Assembly (NCBI GenBank): GCA_016716135.1
Contig: JADJWX010000004.1
Coordinates: forward strand, 372,001 to 436,000
Direction: 5' to 3'
Length of the DNA: 64,000 nt
Source of the DNA: Lewinellaceae bacterium
GTDB lineage: Bacteria > Bacteroidota > Bacteroidia > Chitinophagales > Saprospiraceae
The position numbers and the translations under genes were made by a program. Shown here piece after piece: positions 26,129 to 36,105 of this stretch (positions within the stretch are counted from its first letter, which is position 1; each line of letters starts with the position of its first letter). The notes under the pieces are model-generated. The model was given only the letters and a program-made list of their open reading frames with translations, was not told where the DNA came from and did no database searches.

Positions 26129-27636
26129 ATGCCAAACCAAATCGACACGATTACGGATTTAACCGGCTCTGAAACGATGGCAGCCAAAGCCCTGAACAAC
26201 ACCCTCGATCCATACGTGCCCTCCCCGGAAAAACCCTGGAACGCCCGGCGGGTGGCACACCTGTACCGCCGCCTGGGCTTCGGCGCTACGATCGAGCAAA
26301 TCCAGCAGGGCTTGCAAATGAGCCCGTCGGCACTGGTAGATCAATTACTCGATACGGCTGCAGCACTTCCGCCGCCCACACCGCCTGTTTGGGCCAACTG
26401 GATCAGCGGCGATTACGGCGGCGACAAGGTGTTGTACGACCAGCATCGGGAAGACATGCGGTTTATGTGGTACTCCGATATGCTGGACGAAAGCGTGCGC
26501 GCCCGGATGGCCCTTTTCTGGCACAACCATTTTGTTACAGAACTACTGGTTTACGGGTGCAATTCCTACATGTGGAGTTATTACTCCCTGCTGCATGAAT
26601 ATGCCTTCGGCAATTTCCGGGAATTTACAGTTCAAATGGGCAAAAATCCTGCCATGCTGGTCTATCTGAACGGCAATTTGAATGAAGCCGGCGAGCCCAA
26701 CGAAAACTACGCACGCGAGCTCATGGAACTGTTCACCATGGGCGAAAGCAATGGATATACACAGTTGGACGTGGTGGAAATGTCGCGGGCGCTCACCGGT
26801 TGGCAGGCATCGTTCAACGAATGTACGCCCGCATTTTTTGATCCGGCAAAATTTGACAACACGCCAAAAACCATCTTCGGGAAAACCGACAATTTTGACT
26901 TTGATTCGGCGCATTACCTCATTTTTAGTGAACGCCCCCAACAGGTTTCCCACTTCGTGACCGGAAAAATTTACCGCCACTTCGTTTATCAACACGAGGA
27001 CCCCGATATCATCCAGGGCCTGGCCGCTACCTTCCGCGATAACGACTGGGAACTCCTGCCCGTATTCAAACAATTGTTCAAAAGCGAGCATTTTTTCGAA
27101 GAGCGTTTTATGAACGCCAAAATTAAAGCCCGCTCGACGCCTTGCTGCCGATTTATAAAATGGGCGGCGTAAAAGCCACGGTACACATTCAGCCCAACTG
27201 GTTTGGCGACATGAATTTCTACGCCAACCAACTCGGCCAGTTCATCGTGTACGGCCCTCCCAATGTAGCCGGCTGGCCCGGGCACCGCGAATGGCTCAAC
27301 GAAAGCCGCCTGACCCGACGCTGGAACTACTGCGACCTGATTCTCACCTTCCTGCTGTCCAACAACGATATCAAGGAATACCTGCGCGAACTGGCCCGCA
27401 CACTCAGCAACAACAGCAACGACCCCGTAACGATCACGGCTGCATTGACCGATTTTTTCCTCGGGCAATCACTCGGAACGATCTATTTCAATGGCGCGGT
27501 CGACCGGTTCAAAGCCGGCATCCCGGAAGGCTATTTCACCGACGGCTCCTGGAACCTCAACTGGGATGAAGTGCCCGACCAGATCGTCAACCTGTTCAAA
27601 TACCTGGTGCGCATGCCGGAATACCAATTAACCTGA
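26129..27636 (+). CDS. DUF1800 family protein (frameshift near 27135)
   Basis: About 502 residues after joining two frames. The first part carries ARRVAHLYRRLGFGATIEQI, MALFWHNHFVTELL, NPAMLVYLNGNLNEAGEPNENYARELMELFTMG and the GWQASF region, all DUF1800 landmarks. The first frame ends falsely at 27172; adding one A in the AAA run at about 27134-27136 gives KIKSPLDALLPIYKMGGVKATVH and continues to the natural end at 27636 (PPNVAGWPGHREWLNESRL). DUF1800 proteins are exported, of unknown function, and almost always precede a DUF1501 gene, as here (63 bases away). Confidence 0.88.
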
Positions 27637-27699
27637 TGCAGGCCGAAAAAACCGGATAAACCGGCGTTCGTTTTTCATCCACTTCCAACGGAAACAATC

Positions 27700-29322
27700 A
27701 TGAATAAAAAATACAAACAACGTTTTGGCGCAGCCCTTGAACATGGAGCAGCACACGACCGGGAACACCGGCTTTGGTCGCGCCGCGATTTTCTTTCAGC
27801 CTCCGGCCTGCTTGGCGCCGGGAGTTTTCTGCTGGCAAACAGCCCGGTCAACATCTTTCAACCCTCACCGCTGCTGGCTGCCATGGCGAACAGCGGCGGC
27901 GCAAATGATCGCATTCTCGTGCTCATCCGCCTCGACGGCGGCAACGACGGGCTGAACACGGTAATCAAACGCGGCAGCTCCGAATATTACAACCTGCGGC
28001 CCAACCTGGGCATCCCCGACAACAAACTCTGGGCACTCAGCAATGAATACGGCATGCCGGTGGAAACCAATGACCTCGAGTCGTTGTGGAACGAGGGCAT
28101 GATGAAAACAATCTTTAATGTGGGCTACCCGGTGCCCAATTACAGCCATTTCCGGTCTTCCGATATCATCATGACGGGCACCGGTTCCGACACGGTTTTA
28201 GAAACCGGCTGGATCGGCCGCTTCCTCGATAACGAATACGCCGCTTTTCTGGACGCGCCTCCGTCTATCCCGCCGGCCATCCAGATTGGCTCCACGTCCA
28301 ACCTGGTTTTCAAAGCCGATGAGGCCAATATGGCTCTGTCGATCAGCAGCCCCGAACAGTTTTACCAGATCGCCCAAACGGGCCAGCTGTATGAAACGGC
28401 ATCGCTCGGCAGCTCCTTCCGCGACCTGGAGCTGGCCTACGTGCGCCATACCGCCAACGCCGCCTTCCGGTATTCCGAAACGATCCAGCAAGCCTATAAC
28501 GGCGGAAAAAATGACGTGACCTACCCTGCCAACAACGACCTCTCGGCGCCCATGTCGATCATCGCCCGCGTGATCAAAGGCCAATTGGGCACCCGGATTT
28601 TCCTGGTGAGCCTTGCCGATTTCGATACACATGCCAACCAGTTCAATGAACATATCAACCTGCTCCAGCAGGTATCCTCCGCCGTCAGGGCATTTTATGA
28701 CGACCTGGGCGCCAACAACAGCGACTGGCCTCAAAAAGTACTGACCATGACCTTCTCCGAATTCGGCCGGTCCATCTACGAAAACGGCTCCCGGGGCACC
28801 GATCACGGCGCCGGTACGCACACCTTGCTTTTCGGCGGTGGCATCGGCAACGGTTTCGTCGGGCAGTACCAGGATATGAGCAACCCCAACCCGGTGGGCG
28901 ACCCGCCCTTTAGCGTCGATTTTCGGGATGTGTACGCATCGGTCCTGCAAGACTGGCTGGGCAACACCCCCGAACTGGTGCAATACATCCTGGGCAAACC
29001 GACGCCCCCCATCCCGGGGCTGGTGCCGGCGGCTCCGCCTAATTTGGGCGACAACGGCCAGTGCGCCCTGCTCGGGCACAATGCGCACCCGGTGATGTTT
29101 GGCGCCTACGAAATCAAGTTTTCCATTACCCAGGGTTCTGCCGTGCGCTTGCAACTGCTCGACTCGGCAGGCCATGTCCTGCGCTCGCTCATCGATGATT
29201 TTATGCCGAGGGGAAGCCACACCTACCTGTTTCGGCCCGCCGACTGGCACATTTCTCCTGGCAACTACCAATACCGGCTGCGCGCTGCCGGCCAGGTGTT
29301 TCAACGCGCTATCCGCATTTGA
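27700..29322 (+). CDS. DUF1501 family protein with Tat signal
   Basis: 540 residues. The N-terminus has a twin-arginine-type signal after an extended leader (WSRRDFLSASGLLGAGSFLLA). The DUF1501 body shows LIRLDGGNDGLNTVI, NVGYPVPNYSHFRSSDIIMTG, SLADFDTHANQ and FGRSIYENGSRGTDHGAGTH, the last resembling an alkaline-phosphatase/sulfatase-like metal site. After about residue 465 there is a short beta-rich C-terminal domain (YEIKFSITQGSAVRLQLLDSAGHVL ... YQYRLRAAGQVF) like a FlgD or T9SS-type tail. Function is not established for the family; it forms a pair with the DUF1800 gene just upstream. Confidence 0.9.
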   Translation: MNKKYKQRFGAALEHGAAHDREHRLWSRRDFLSASGLLGAGSFLLANSPVNIFQPSPLLAAMANSGGANDRILVLIRLDGGNDGLNTVIKRGSSEYYNLRPNLGIPDNKLWALSNEYGMPVETNDLESLWNEGMMKTIFNVGYPVPNYSHFRSSDIIMTGTGSDTVLETGWIGRFLDNEYAAFLDAPPSIPPAIQIGSTSNLVFKADEANMALSISSPEQFYQIAQTGQLYETASLGSSFRDLELAYVRHTANAAFRYSETIQQAYNGGKNDVTYPANNDLSAPMSIIARVIKGQLGTRIFLVSLADFDTHANQFNEHINLLQQVSSAVRAFYDDLGANNSDWPQKVLTMTFSEFGRSIYENGSRGTDHGAGTHTLLFGGGIGNGFVGQYQDMSNPNPVGDPPFSVDFRDVYASVLQDWLGNTPELVQYILGKPTPPIPGLVPAAPPNLGDNGQCALLGHNAHPVMFGAYEIKFSITQGSAVRLQLLDSAGHVLRSLIDDFMPRGSHTYLFRPADWHISPGNYQYRLRAAGQVFQRAIRI

Positions 29323-29436
29323 TCTGCGCATGGCTTCAAGGCAACTTCAAATGCCTGATTTTGAACCAAATCAAGGGATTCGTATTTAAGAAGGCGAACA
29401 ATCAAATTTTCTTATCAGAATAATCCACCGTATTTC

Positions 29437-31908
29437 ATGACCTATTTCACCCTCCGCAAATTTGTCATCCCATTTCTGCTCTTATTCCCGCTATTGCTCG
29501 CTGCGCAGCCATCCAACCCTGCACCCAACCGCCTGGGCCTGATCAAAGGGCTGGTTGTGGATGCGCAAACCCGGCTTCCACTCGAATTCGCTACGGTTGC
29601 GCTTTTAAATGCTGCGGATAGCAGTGTGGCCGGCGGTGGTTTTACCGACGAAAAAGGGTTTTTCCAGATAAAAGCAGATTACGGACGATATTACCTGCGC
29701 CTGGATTTTTTGGGCTACCAGGTACGGTATATCGACAACATCGTGCTGAGTCGCGCCAATCCGGTTGCCGATCTTGAAATAATTGCCCTTGAAGTCGCTG
29801 CGAACACCCTCGATGAAGTCGTTGTGCGCGCCGAAAAAAGTCAGGTCCAGATGTCGCTCGACAAACGCGTATTCAACGTTGGAAAAGACCTGGCCAACCG
29901 CGGCGGCACCGCCGCCGACGTGCTCGACAATGTGCCCTCGGTAAATGTCGACGTGGAAGGCAATGTGAGCCTGCGGGGCAGCAGCGGCGTCCGCATCCTG
30001 GTGGATGGCCGCCCGTCGGGCCTGGTCGGCATCAGCAACACGAACGGCTTGCGCCAACTACCGGCCAACCTGATCGACCGCGTGGAAGTGATCACCAACC
30101 CTTCGGCCCGCTATGAAGCGGAAGGCATGGCCGGGATCATCAATATCGTGCTCAAAAAAGATCAGTCGCCCGGATTCAACGGCGCCATTGACCTCACCGG
30201 CGGAAACCCGGCCGAATACGGCGTGAGCGTAAACCTGAACTACCGGAAAAACAAACTCAACCTCTTTTCTTCCTACGGCTTGCGGTACAACGAACGCCCC
30301 GGCTCGGGCAGCCAGTACCAGGAATTTTACACCGGCGACACCACCCTCATCACCCAACTGGACCGCGAGCGGAAACGCAGCGGCTGGTCCAACAGCCTGC
30401 GCTTTGGCGCCGATTACTTTTTCAATCCCAAAAACAGTTTGACCACGGCCTTTTCCTGGCGCTACAGCAACGAAGATAATTTTGGCGAAATCCTGTACCG
30501 CGACTTCCGGAACAGCCTCAGCAACCCCACCGGCACTACCCGCCGGACCGACGATGAAACGGAAAAAGAACCCAACCTCGAATACTCGCTGCGCTACAAT
30601 AAAAACTTTGACCGCGACGGCCATGAACTCATCGCCGATGTCCGTTTCCAGGACAATACCGAACAGGAAAACTCCGACTTCCGCGAGCAATTCTACGCCG
30701 CCGACGGCCTGCCTTCCGGCGAACCCGACCTCGTCCAGCGCTCCTTCAACAAGGAAGGCGAACGCAACCTGATCCTTCAGGTCGATTATATCCGTCCTTT
30801 TGCGAAAGACGGCAAATTTGAACTGGGCTACCGCGCCGGTTTGCGCGACATCCGTAACGACTTTCAGGTGGAAAGTTTTCTGAACAACGCCTGGGAAACT
30901 CTGCCCGGCCTGACCAACCAGCTGAAATACGATGAAGACATCCATGCCACCTATGCCATTGTGGGAAACAAGCACCGGCGCCTTTCCTGGCAAGCCGGCC
31001 TGCGCGCTGAACTTTCCGATATAAAAACAGCACTGGTGGCCACGCAGGAAATCAACGACCGGCCCATCTACCTGAACCTTTTCCCCAGTGGCCACCTTGG
31101 CTACGAATTGCCGGGCATGCACACCGTGCAGGTGAGCTACAGCCGCCGGATCCGCCGCCCGCGATTCTGGGACCTGAACCCGTTTTTTACCTTTAGCGAC
31201 GCCCGGAATTTCCGCAGCGGCAACCCCAACCTGAACCCCGAATTCACCGACGCCTACGAACTTTCCCACCTCAAACACTGGGAAAAAGGCTCCATGACCT
31301 CCGCCATTTACTACCGGCATACCGGCGGGGTGATCGAACGCATCCGCCAGCAATTGTCCGACACTTCCTCCATTACGCTCCCGGTAAACCTCTCGACGCA
31401 GGATGATTACGGACTCGAGTTTACCGGCTCCTACGAGCCCTTCGAGTTTTGGAAAATCAACGGCAACCTCAATTTCTTTCGCTCGATCACCCGCGGCGAA
31501 TACGAAGGACAGGATCTGAACGCCGATGCCTATACCTGGTCGGGCCGGCTATCGTCCCGGACATCTGTTTTGAAAAAACTCGATATCCAGGTCAATTTTA
31601 ACTACCGCGCCCCCCGGAATACCACCCAGGGGAAATCACGGGCCTTGTACCACGCCGATTTGGCGGCCAGCCTCGACATTCTGAAATCCAACGGCACACT
31701 CACCCTCAGCGTACGCGACGTGTTCAACAGCCGCCGCTGGCGCTACATTACGCAGGGCGATGATTTTTACAATGAAGGCGATTGGCAATGGCGCGCCCGG
31801 CAAATTTCCATGACCTTCAGCTACCGCATCAACCGCCAAAAAGACCGGGAACGGGGCCGCGACGGGGGTGACGGCGATCGCGGCGACGGCGGCGGGATGG
31901 AATTTTAA
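29437..31908 (+). CDS. Outer-membrane beta-barrel protein, TonB-receptor-like (CarboxypepD_reg + plug)
   Basis: 823 residues. Signal peptide (KFVIPFLLLFPLLLAAQ), a CarboxypepD_reg-like domain (about 30-115, GLVVDAQTRLPLEFATVAL ... LRLDFLGYQVRYID), a plug domain (about 125-230: NRGGTAADVLDNVPSVNVD, VRILVDGRPSGLVG, LIDRVEVITNPSARYEAEG.AGIINIVLKK), then an outer-membrane beta barrel (OMP_b-brl_3 type) to the end. No SusD partner is adjacent, so it is probably not a SusC-type glycan importer. The last 17 residues (RERGRDGGDGDRGDGGG) are an odd charged Gly/Asp/Arg tail after the expected final strand (FSYRINRQ). Confidence 0.87.
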   Translation: MTYFTLRKFVIPFLLLFPLLLAAQPSNPAPNRLGLIKGLVVDAQTRLPLEFATVALLNAADSSVAGGGFTDEKGFFQIKADYGRYYLRLDFLGYQVRYIDNIVLSRANPVADLEIIALEVAANTLDEVVVRAEKSQVQMSLDKRVFNVGKDLANRGGTAADVLDNVPSVNVDVEGNVSLRGSSGVRILVDGRPSGLVGISNTNGLRQLPANLIDRVEVITNPSARYEAEGMAGIINIVLKKDQSPGFNGAIDLTGGNPAEYGVSVNLNYRKNKLNLFSSYGLRYNERPGSGSQYQEFYTGDTTLITQLDRERKRSGWSNSLRFGADYFFNPKNSLTTAFSWRYSNEDNFGEILYRDFRNSLSNPTGTTRRTDDETEKEPNLEYSLRYNKNFDRDGHELIADVRFQDNTEQENSDFREQFYAADGLPSGEPDLVQRSFNKEGERNLILQVDYIRPFAKDGKFELGYRAGLRDIRNDFQVESFLNNAWETLPGLTNQLKYDEDIHATYAIVGNKHRRLSWQAGLRAELSDIKTALVATQEINDRPIYLNLFPSGHLGYELPGMHTVQVSYSRRIRRPRFWDLNPFFTFSDARNFRSGNPNLNPEFTDAYELSHLKHWEKGSMTSAIYYRHTGGVIERIRQQLSDTSSITLPVNLSTQDDYGLEFTGSYEPFEFWKINGNLNFFRSITRGEYEGQDLNADAYTWSGRLSSRTSVLKKLDIQVNFNYRAPRNTTQGKSRALYHADLAASLDILKSNGTLTLSVRDVFNSRRWRYITQGDDFYNEGDWQWRARQISMTFSYRINRQKDRERGRDGGDGDRGDGGGMEF

Positions 31909-32064
31909 TTACGATTTACGATTTTTGATTTACGATTTACGATTGGTTCACCTTTCCCGAATGGGTATATTTTCACAAAACCTAACCATTGGAGGTAGGC
32001 GAAAATCTATCCAACGCACTGAAGGTGAACCAATCGTAATTCGTAAATCGTAATTCGTAAATCA
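31908..32064. repeat. Inverted repeat, TTTACGAT family
   Basis: Left: TTACGATTTACGATTTTTG ... GATTTACGATTGGTTCACCTT; right: AAGGTGAACCAATCGTAATTC followed by GTAAATCG repeats. Arms are the same motif as at 11794-11969, but here both arms keep the GGTTCACC edge, giving a 20-base or longer stem around a loop of about 75 bases. It lies between the convergent barrel and porin genes and could also end transcription. Confidence 0.78.
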
Positions 32065-33309
32065 AAAATACGAGCTCAGCCCAAATTGCCAGCCCGCCGT
32101 ACGCGCCGGCGCATTGCCAAACAGATCGCGCCGCCACTGGTACACATAATTCACCCGCAATACCGTTTGGGCCGAAGGCCGGAAACTCAGTCCGCCGGAA
32201 AGCCCCAGCAGTGAATCACCGATGACCCCGCCGGTTTCGGCGAACGTGCCGGTATTCCAGTCTACATATTCCAGCCGGGCAGCCAGGTTGACCGTAGAAT
32301 TTGCCCAATGAAAAATCCGGCCTGTAAACAGGGGCTGCACCACGTCGAGGAAGCCGCCATGCTGCCCGCTGCCGTATTGCGGCGCGTAGGTTTCCGGCAC
32401 GTCCACCTGCACCCAGGCCCACTCGCCGGTCAGGTTGGTGCCGGCGCCGGGTATCCGGGTGTTAAAATCGAGGGCAAAAACATGGATCCGGCGCTTTTCG
32501 TCCAGTTGCAGGCCGTCTTCCTGAAATTTATTGAACACCCCGCCCATGTACGAAACCCCGATTTCGCCGATTTTCTGGTGGCGAATGGCCGTTTTGAGCG
32601 AAAGGAGCGGCCGGCCGTTAAAACTTTCCTCAAAACGTTCCCCGCCGGCCTTGGCGGCGGGCAATGCCGTACGGCCTTCCGCATTGTCAATGATGCTGTC
32701 GTCAAAACCGTTGGTCAGGTAGCCTTCGTAGCCGATGGTCCAGGGCCCGCGATAAAATTTTCCGTACAGGCCAAAACCGACGTTCGACCAAGTGGCCGGC
32801 AGCATTTGCGTGGCGGCTACCGGGCGGTTGCAGAATTCCCACTTCGGGCCGTCGTGGTTCTGGTTGAAGGCGCCGATGGGGTTCATCACCACCCCGCCGC
32901 GCAGGTTGAGCGCCGGGTGAAACTGTACATCCACCGAGGCAAATTCAATGTTGATCTCGCGGCCACCCTCCTCGAATTCGATTTCCGTCAAAAATTTGAT
33001 GCTCCGGGTAATGCCGGATGCAGCAAAAATGGTCAGCCGCGGCAACTGAAACGACAGTCCGTCCGAAATGCCGTCTTCGGAAAACCAGGCGGAGTGCGCT
33101 TCCACGTACCCGCCAAGCGCCACCGGGGTTTTGCCCAGTTGCAAAAACGGGCGGGTATACACGGCATCCATGTTCAAAGGTTGGGTGGTGTCGGGATTCG
33201 GATTTTCCACCGGCGGCATTTCCGTTTGGCCGAAGGCCGAAAATGTCATTGCCAGCAAACTCGCCGGGCCGATGCGTTTAAGCCAGCAGGATATAAATGT
33301 GTTGTGCAT
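32062..33309 (-). CDS. Outer-membrane porin-like beta-barrel
   Basis: 415 residues. Signal peptide (LKRIGPASLLAMTFSAFGQ), then alternating aromatic/polar strands of a porin: VALGGYVEAHSAWF, RLTIFAASGITRSIKFLTEIEFEEGG, EFASVDVQFHPALNLRGGVVMNPIGAFN, and the C-terminal strand RTAGWQFGLSSYF with terminal Phe. It resembles the phosphate-selective porin O/P group or general alginate/porin-like barrels; specificity is not readable. It is the last gene of the cytochrome-Rieske-porin unit, overlapping the Rieske gene's end by about 32 bases. Confidence 0.78.
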   Translation of the reverse strand: MHNTFISCWLKRIGPASLLAMTFSAFGQTEMPPVENPNPDTTQPLNMDAVYTRPFLQLGKTPVALGGYVEAHSAWFSEDGISDGLSFQLPRLTIFAASGITRSIKFLTEIEFEEGGREINIEFASVDVQFHPALNLRGGVVMNPIGAFNQNHDGPKWEFCNRPVAATQMLPATWSNVGFGLYGKFYRGPWTIGYEGYLTNGFDDSIIDNAEGRTALPAAKAGGERFEESFNGRPLLSLKTAIRHQKIGEIGVSYMGGVFNKFQEDGLQLDEKRRIHVFALDFNTRIPGAGTNLTGEWAWVQVDVPETYAPQYGSGQHGGFLDVVQPLFTGRIFHWANSTVNLAARLEYVDWNTGTFAETGGVIGDSLLGLSGGLSFRPSAQTVLRVNYVYQWRRDLFGNAPARTAGWQFGLSSYF

Positions 33310-33724
33310 CTTCTTCGATTTTGTAGGTTAGCAATGCTTGCTCAGCCGGGCCCTGCAGCACAGCGCCCTGCACGTCAAACTCGGAGCCGTGGCAGGGGCA
33401 GGCATAACGGCTGCCCTGCACTTCCACTTCGCAGGCCTGGTGAGTGCAGCGCAGCAGGCAGGCAGAATAGCCCGACGGGCCGCGGAAGACCGAAATGGGA
33501 AAACCCAAACCGGCCGGCCGGACCAGCACGAAATTCCGTTCGCGCAGTTCCCCTTTTTTTGTCGTGTACCGGAAAGCGCTTTTTTTCAGCACCAGGCGTT
33601 TGCCGGCTACCTGATGTTCAGCGTAATAAACCGCTGTGCCACAGGCGTTCAGCAACAGGCTGCCGCCCGCGAAACAACAGGCTGCGCCGAAACAGGTGGT
33701 TTTTAAAAATTGACGTCGTTGCAT
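33278..33724 (-). CDS. Rieske [2Fe-2S] lipoprotein
   Basis: 148 residues from the ATG at 33724 (MQRRQFLKTTCFGAACCF); a TTG at 33757 overlapping the upstream stop is a possible earlier start. Tat-type RRQFL signal followed by a lipobox LLNAC. The cluster ligands are seen in CTHQAC (Cys and His) and CPCHGSEF (Cys and His), the standard CxH...CxxH Rieske pair, with the disulfide cysteines in CLLRC/CPC. It should be an envelope electron carrier, working with the di-heme protein encoded just upstream. The first cysteine-rich stretch is before the lipobox and would be removed. Confidence 0.87.
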   Translation of the reverse strand: MQRRQFLKTTCFGAACCFAGGSLLLNACGTAVYYAEHQVAGKRLVLKKSAFRYTTKKGELRERNFVLVRPAGLGFPISVFRGPSGYSACLLRCTHQACEVEVQGSRYACPCHGSEFDVQGAVLQGPAEQALLTYKIEEDAQHIYILLA

Positions 33725-33753
33725 AAAAAAAACAGTTTTTTCGTCCGGTCCAA

Positions 33754-34950
33754 TCAAAGCGATTCGAGGAAAGCAATGAGTTGCCTGCGCTCCGTTTCTG
33801 ATAGCGCTTTAAACTTTTCACGGCTGCCGGTGCCTTCACCGCCATGGAGCAGGATAGCTGCTTCGATGCTGTTGGCGCGCCCGTCGTGGAGGAGGTAATA
33901 CTGGCCGCCCTGGGTAGTTTTGGACAGCCCCAGCCCCCAAAGCGGCGGGGTACGCCATTCGGAGGAAAGCGCAGTACCTTCCGTGTAGCCGTCGTCGAGT
34001 TCGGGCCCCATGTCGTGGAGCAGCAGGTCGGTGTAGGGCGCAATTTCGCGGAAGGCCAGCGCAGCAATCGGCGATGCGCCGGTTCGCAGGACAGGCTTGT
34101 GGCAACCGGCACAGCCGCTTTGCTCGAAAAGCAGTTTGCCGGTGGCCACGTCGGGCCCCGAGGCATTCCGGGTAATGGGCGCTTTGAGCGTACGCAGGTA
34201 AAACACCACGTCTTCCACGGTCCGGTTAGACACCTCCGGATCAATTTCGGCGCCGGAATAGGTATCGGTCGGGGCATAGGTGGAGGTTACGCCCATATCC
34301 TGGTTGTAGGCATTGGCGGTTTGCTGGAGCAGATCGTACACGGCGGCTTTCTTTCCAAAGCGGCCGATGTATTTTCCGTGCTGCGCAACGGCATCCGGCC
34401 GGGGGGCAAGATAACCGGGCAAGGTAACCCAGTTGGGCCGTCCGCTAATGCCGTCGCCGTCCAGGTCATCGGGGTCGGCCAGGGCGAGAATATCGGCATC
34501 GGGTACTATTTCCAGAAAACCCAGACCGGTGTTGGCCGGCGGCAGCAACTTCGTAAATGGCGCGCCCAAAGGCAATTGTTCCGGACCATAGCCGGGTAAA
34601 GCACGGTGCTGGAGTTGCGGGCCGCCGAGGTGCAAAAATTGGTTGCCGGTGCTGTCGGACTGCCCAAAACGGATCAGGGCGTTGGTTGGATGGCCCTTCC
34701 CGTCGCCCGGGTGGCAACTGCCGCAACTGGTGGCAACAAACAAGGGCCCCAGGCCGGTGGCAACGGTAAAAATTTCGTTGTTGAAGGCGATATCGCCCGC
34801 CAAAAATTGTCTGGCTTGATCATTGCTTAGTCCTTCAACAGGGCCGTCGAGCAGATCGGCTTCTGCCGGGGCGCCGGGAAATGTTTTTTCACAACCCAGT
34901 CCCGGCGCCAAAAGCCCGGCTAAAAAGAGTATTCTGATTGAGATGCGCAT
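33754..34950 (-). CDS. Di-heme oxidoreductase (DHOR/thiol-oxidoreductase-like cytochrome c)
   Basis: 398 residues. Signal peptide with lipobox-like LAPGLGC, two CxxCH haem motifs (ATSCGSCHPGDGKG near residue 76 and QSGCAGCHKPVL near residue 285), and the family features LGGPQLQHRALPGYGPEQ, DPDDLDGDGISGRPN, and RTPPLWGLG ... YYLLHDGRANSIEAAILLHGGE. Proteins of this type often occur beside imelysin and other iron-regulated genes in Bacteroidota. Its upstream palindrome looks like a DtxR-family operator, which fits iron or manganese control. The stop overlaps the possible TTG of the Rieske gene (TTGA). Confidence 0.87.
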   Translation of the reverse strand: MRISIRILFLAGLLAPGLGCEKTFPGAPAEADLLDGPVEGLSNDQARQFLAGDIAFNNEIFTVATGLGPLFVATSCGSCHPGDGKGHPTNALIRFGQSDSTGNQFLHLGGPQLQHRALPGYGPEQLPLGAPFTKLLPPANTGLGFLEIVPDADILALADPDDLDGDGISGRPNWVTLPGYLAPRPDAVAQHGKYIGRFGKKAAVYDLLQQTANAYNQDMGVTSTYAPTDTYSGAEIDPEVSNRTVEDVVFYLRTLKAPITRNASGPDVATGKLLFEQSGCAGCHKPVLRTGASPIAALAFREIAPYTDLLLHDMGPELDDGYTEGTALSSEWRTPPLWGLGLSKTTQGGQYYLLHDGRANSIEAAILLHGGEGTGSREKFKALSETERRQLIAFLESL

Positions 34951-34966
34951 AGTTTCTTAGTTTTGG

Positions 34967-35016
34967 CAAAAATAAGGGAATCTTTATTTTATTTTTAGGT
35001 TAGACTAAAAATAAAA
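34967..35016 (-). promoter_or_regulatory. Promoter with DtxR-type palindromic operator
   Basis: Minus-strand -7 element TATTTTTG (34974-34967). Just upstream is a perfect palindrome with 12-base arms, TTTTATTTTTAG (34987-34998) and CTAAAAATAAAA (35005-35016), around GTTAGA. Its core TTAGGTTAGACTAA is a close match to the known DtxR/IdeR/MntR-family operator (TTAGGTTAG(C/G)CTAA). The palindrome covers the -33 region, so a bound metal-repressor would block the polymerase. It also lies 33-62 bases upstream of the divergent glycosyltransferase start at 35049. Confidence 0.62.
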
Positions 35017-35048
35017 TTTAGCAGATTGAAATACCGAATGATTTATCC

Positions 35049-36097
35049 ATGAAAAAACCGGTCCATTATATCCTTTGGAAAACACAGCCGGGTGGCGCCG
35101 AATCGCTGGTAACGGCCTACATCGAGCATTTTTCGAAGACACGGGAACAGTATCTCTACAGTTTGCGGCCTTCGGAAAATGAGTTGTCCAGCCTGCCGGA
35201 ACTGCATTTCCAGGCCGGGTATGAAAAAACCTGGATTGCTACCGGGCCTATTTCCGGTATTGCCGCCAACACCGCGACGGGGTTTTTCACCTGGTCAACG
35301 CGGGGCCGGTCGTGTTGCTGCTCACCTTGCTCGCGGGGGTGCGGCAGCCGGTTTACCACATTCACGGGACCAAGTACTGGAAATCGGCCCGGGAACGGAT
35401 TTATTTAAAAACCGCCTGGTTGTTGTGTGGCTTGTTCCCATTCCGTGTGGTGGCCAATTCGGCGCACAGCGCGGCGGTGTTCCGGAAAAGGGTTTTGCGG
35501 AAAAAGCTGAACATCGTGTACAACGGATTCGACGTGGATTCTTTTTTGGCAAAACGGCACCGGCGCACGGAACTGCGGCGGTTGGCCTACATCGGCCGTT
35601 TTCATACGGGAAAAAACGTGGACCTGACGATCCGGCTGTTCAATGAAATTGCCGGCCAACAGCCGCAGCTGGAACTACACCTTGCGGGTACGGGCAACCT
35701 GCTCGGCGCCCTGGAAGCACAGGCCGCGGAAAGCCCCTTTCGCGACCGGATAAAATTTCACGGCTGGGTGCAGGATATGGCCGCTTTTTATGCCGGCGCA
35801 GACCTGTTTATTTTTCCCAGTGCACACGAATCGTTCGGCAATGTGGTACTGGAAGCCCTGCTTACCGGCCTTCCGGTGCTGGCCAGCAACATCCCCGCGT
35901 TTGATGAAATCCACGGCGGCGACCCGGCATTTTCGCTGGGCGATCCGGCCAATTATGCAGAAGCCCGGGAGCGTTTTTTAACCGGTGTGGCGCATTTTCC
36001 CGAACTGGCTGAAAAAGCCTACGCGCTGGGCGGCCAACTCGGCCCTCAATTTTCCATGGAAAAACATTTAGCGGGGATTGGGCGGATGTATGATTGA
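35049..36097 (+). CDS. Family 4 glycosyltransferase (frameshift near 35226)
   Basis: About 349 residues once one A is added to the A6 run at 35224-35229: GYEKNLDCYRAYFRYCRQHR then leads into DGVFHLVNAGPVVLLLTLL. N-domain: VHYILWKTQPGGAESLVTAY (glycine-rich GGAE loop). C-domain: IYNGFDVDSFL, RLAYIGRFHTGKNVDLTIRLF (phosphate-binding), and FIFPSAHESFGNVVLEALLTGLPVLAS, the E(x)7E glycosyltransferase group 1 motif (ESFGNVVLE). It is outside the main polysaccharide locus and reads the other way. Substrates unknown. Confidence 0.83.
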
Positions 36098-36105
36098 GTT
36101 TTTTT

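Noticed and set aside
29437..31908. SusC of a polysaccharide utilisation locus
   Set aside because: Too short for SusC (about 1000 residues), no SusD or glycoside hydrolase next to it.
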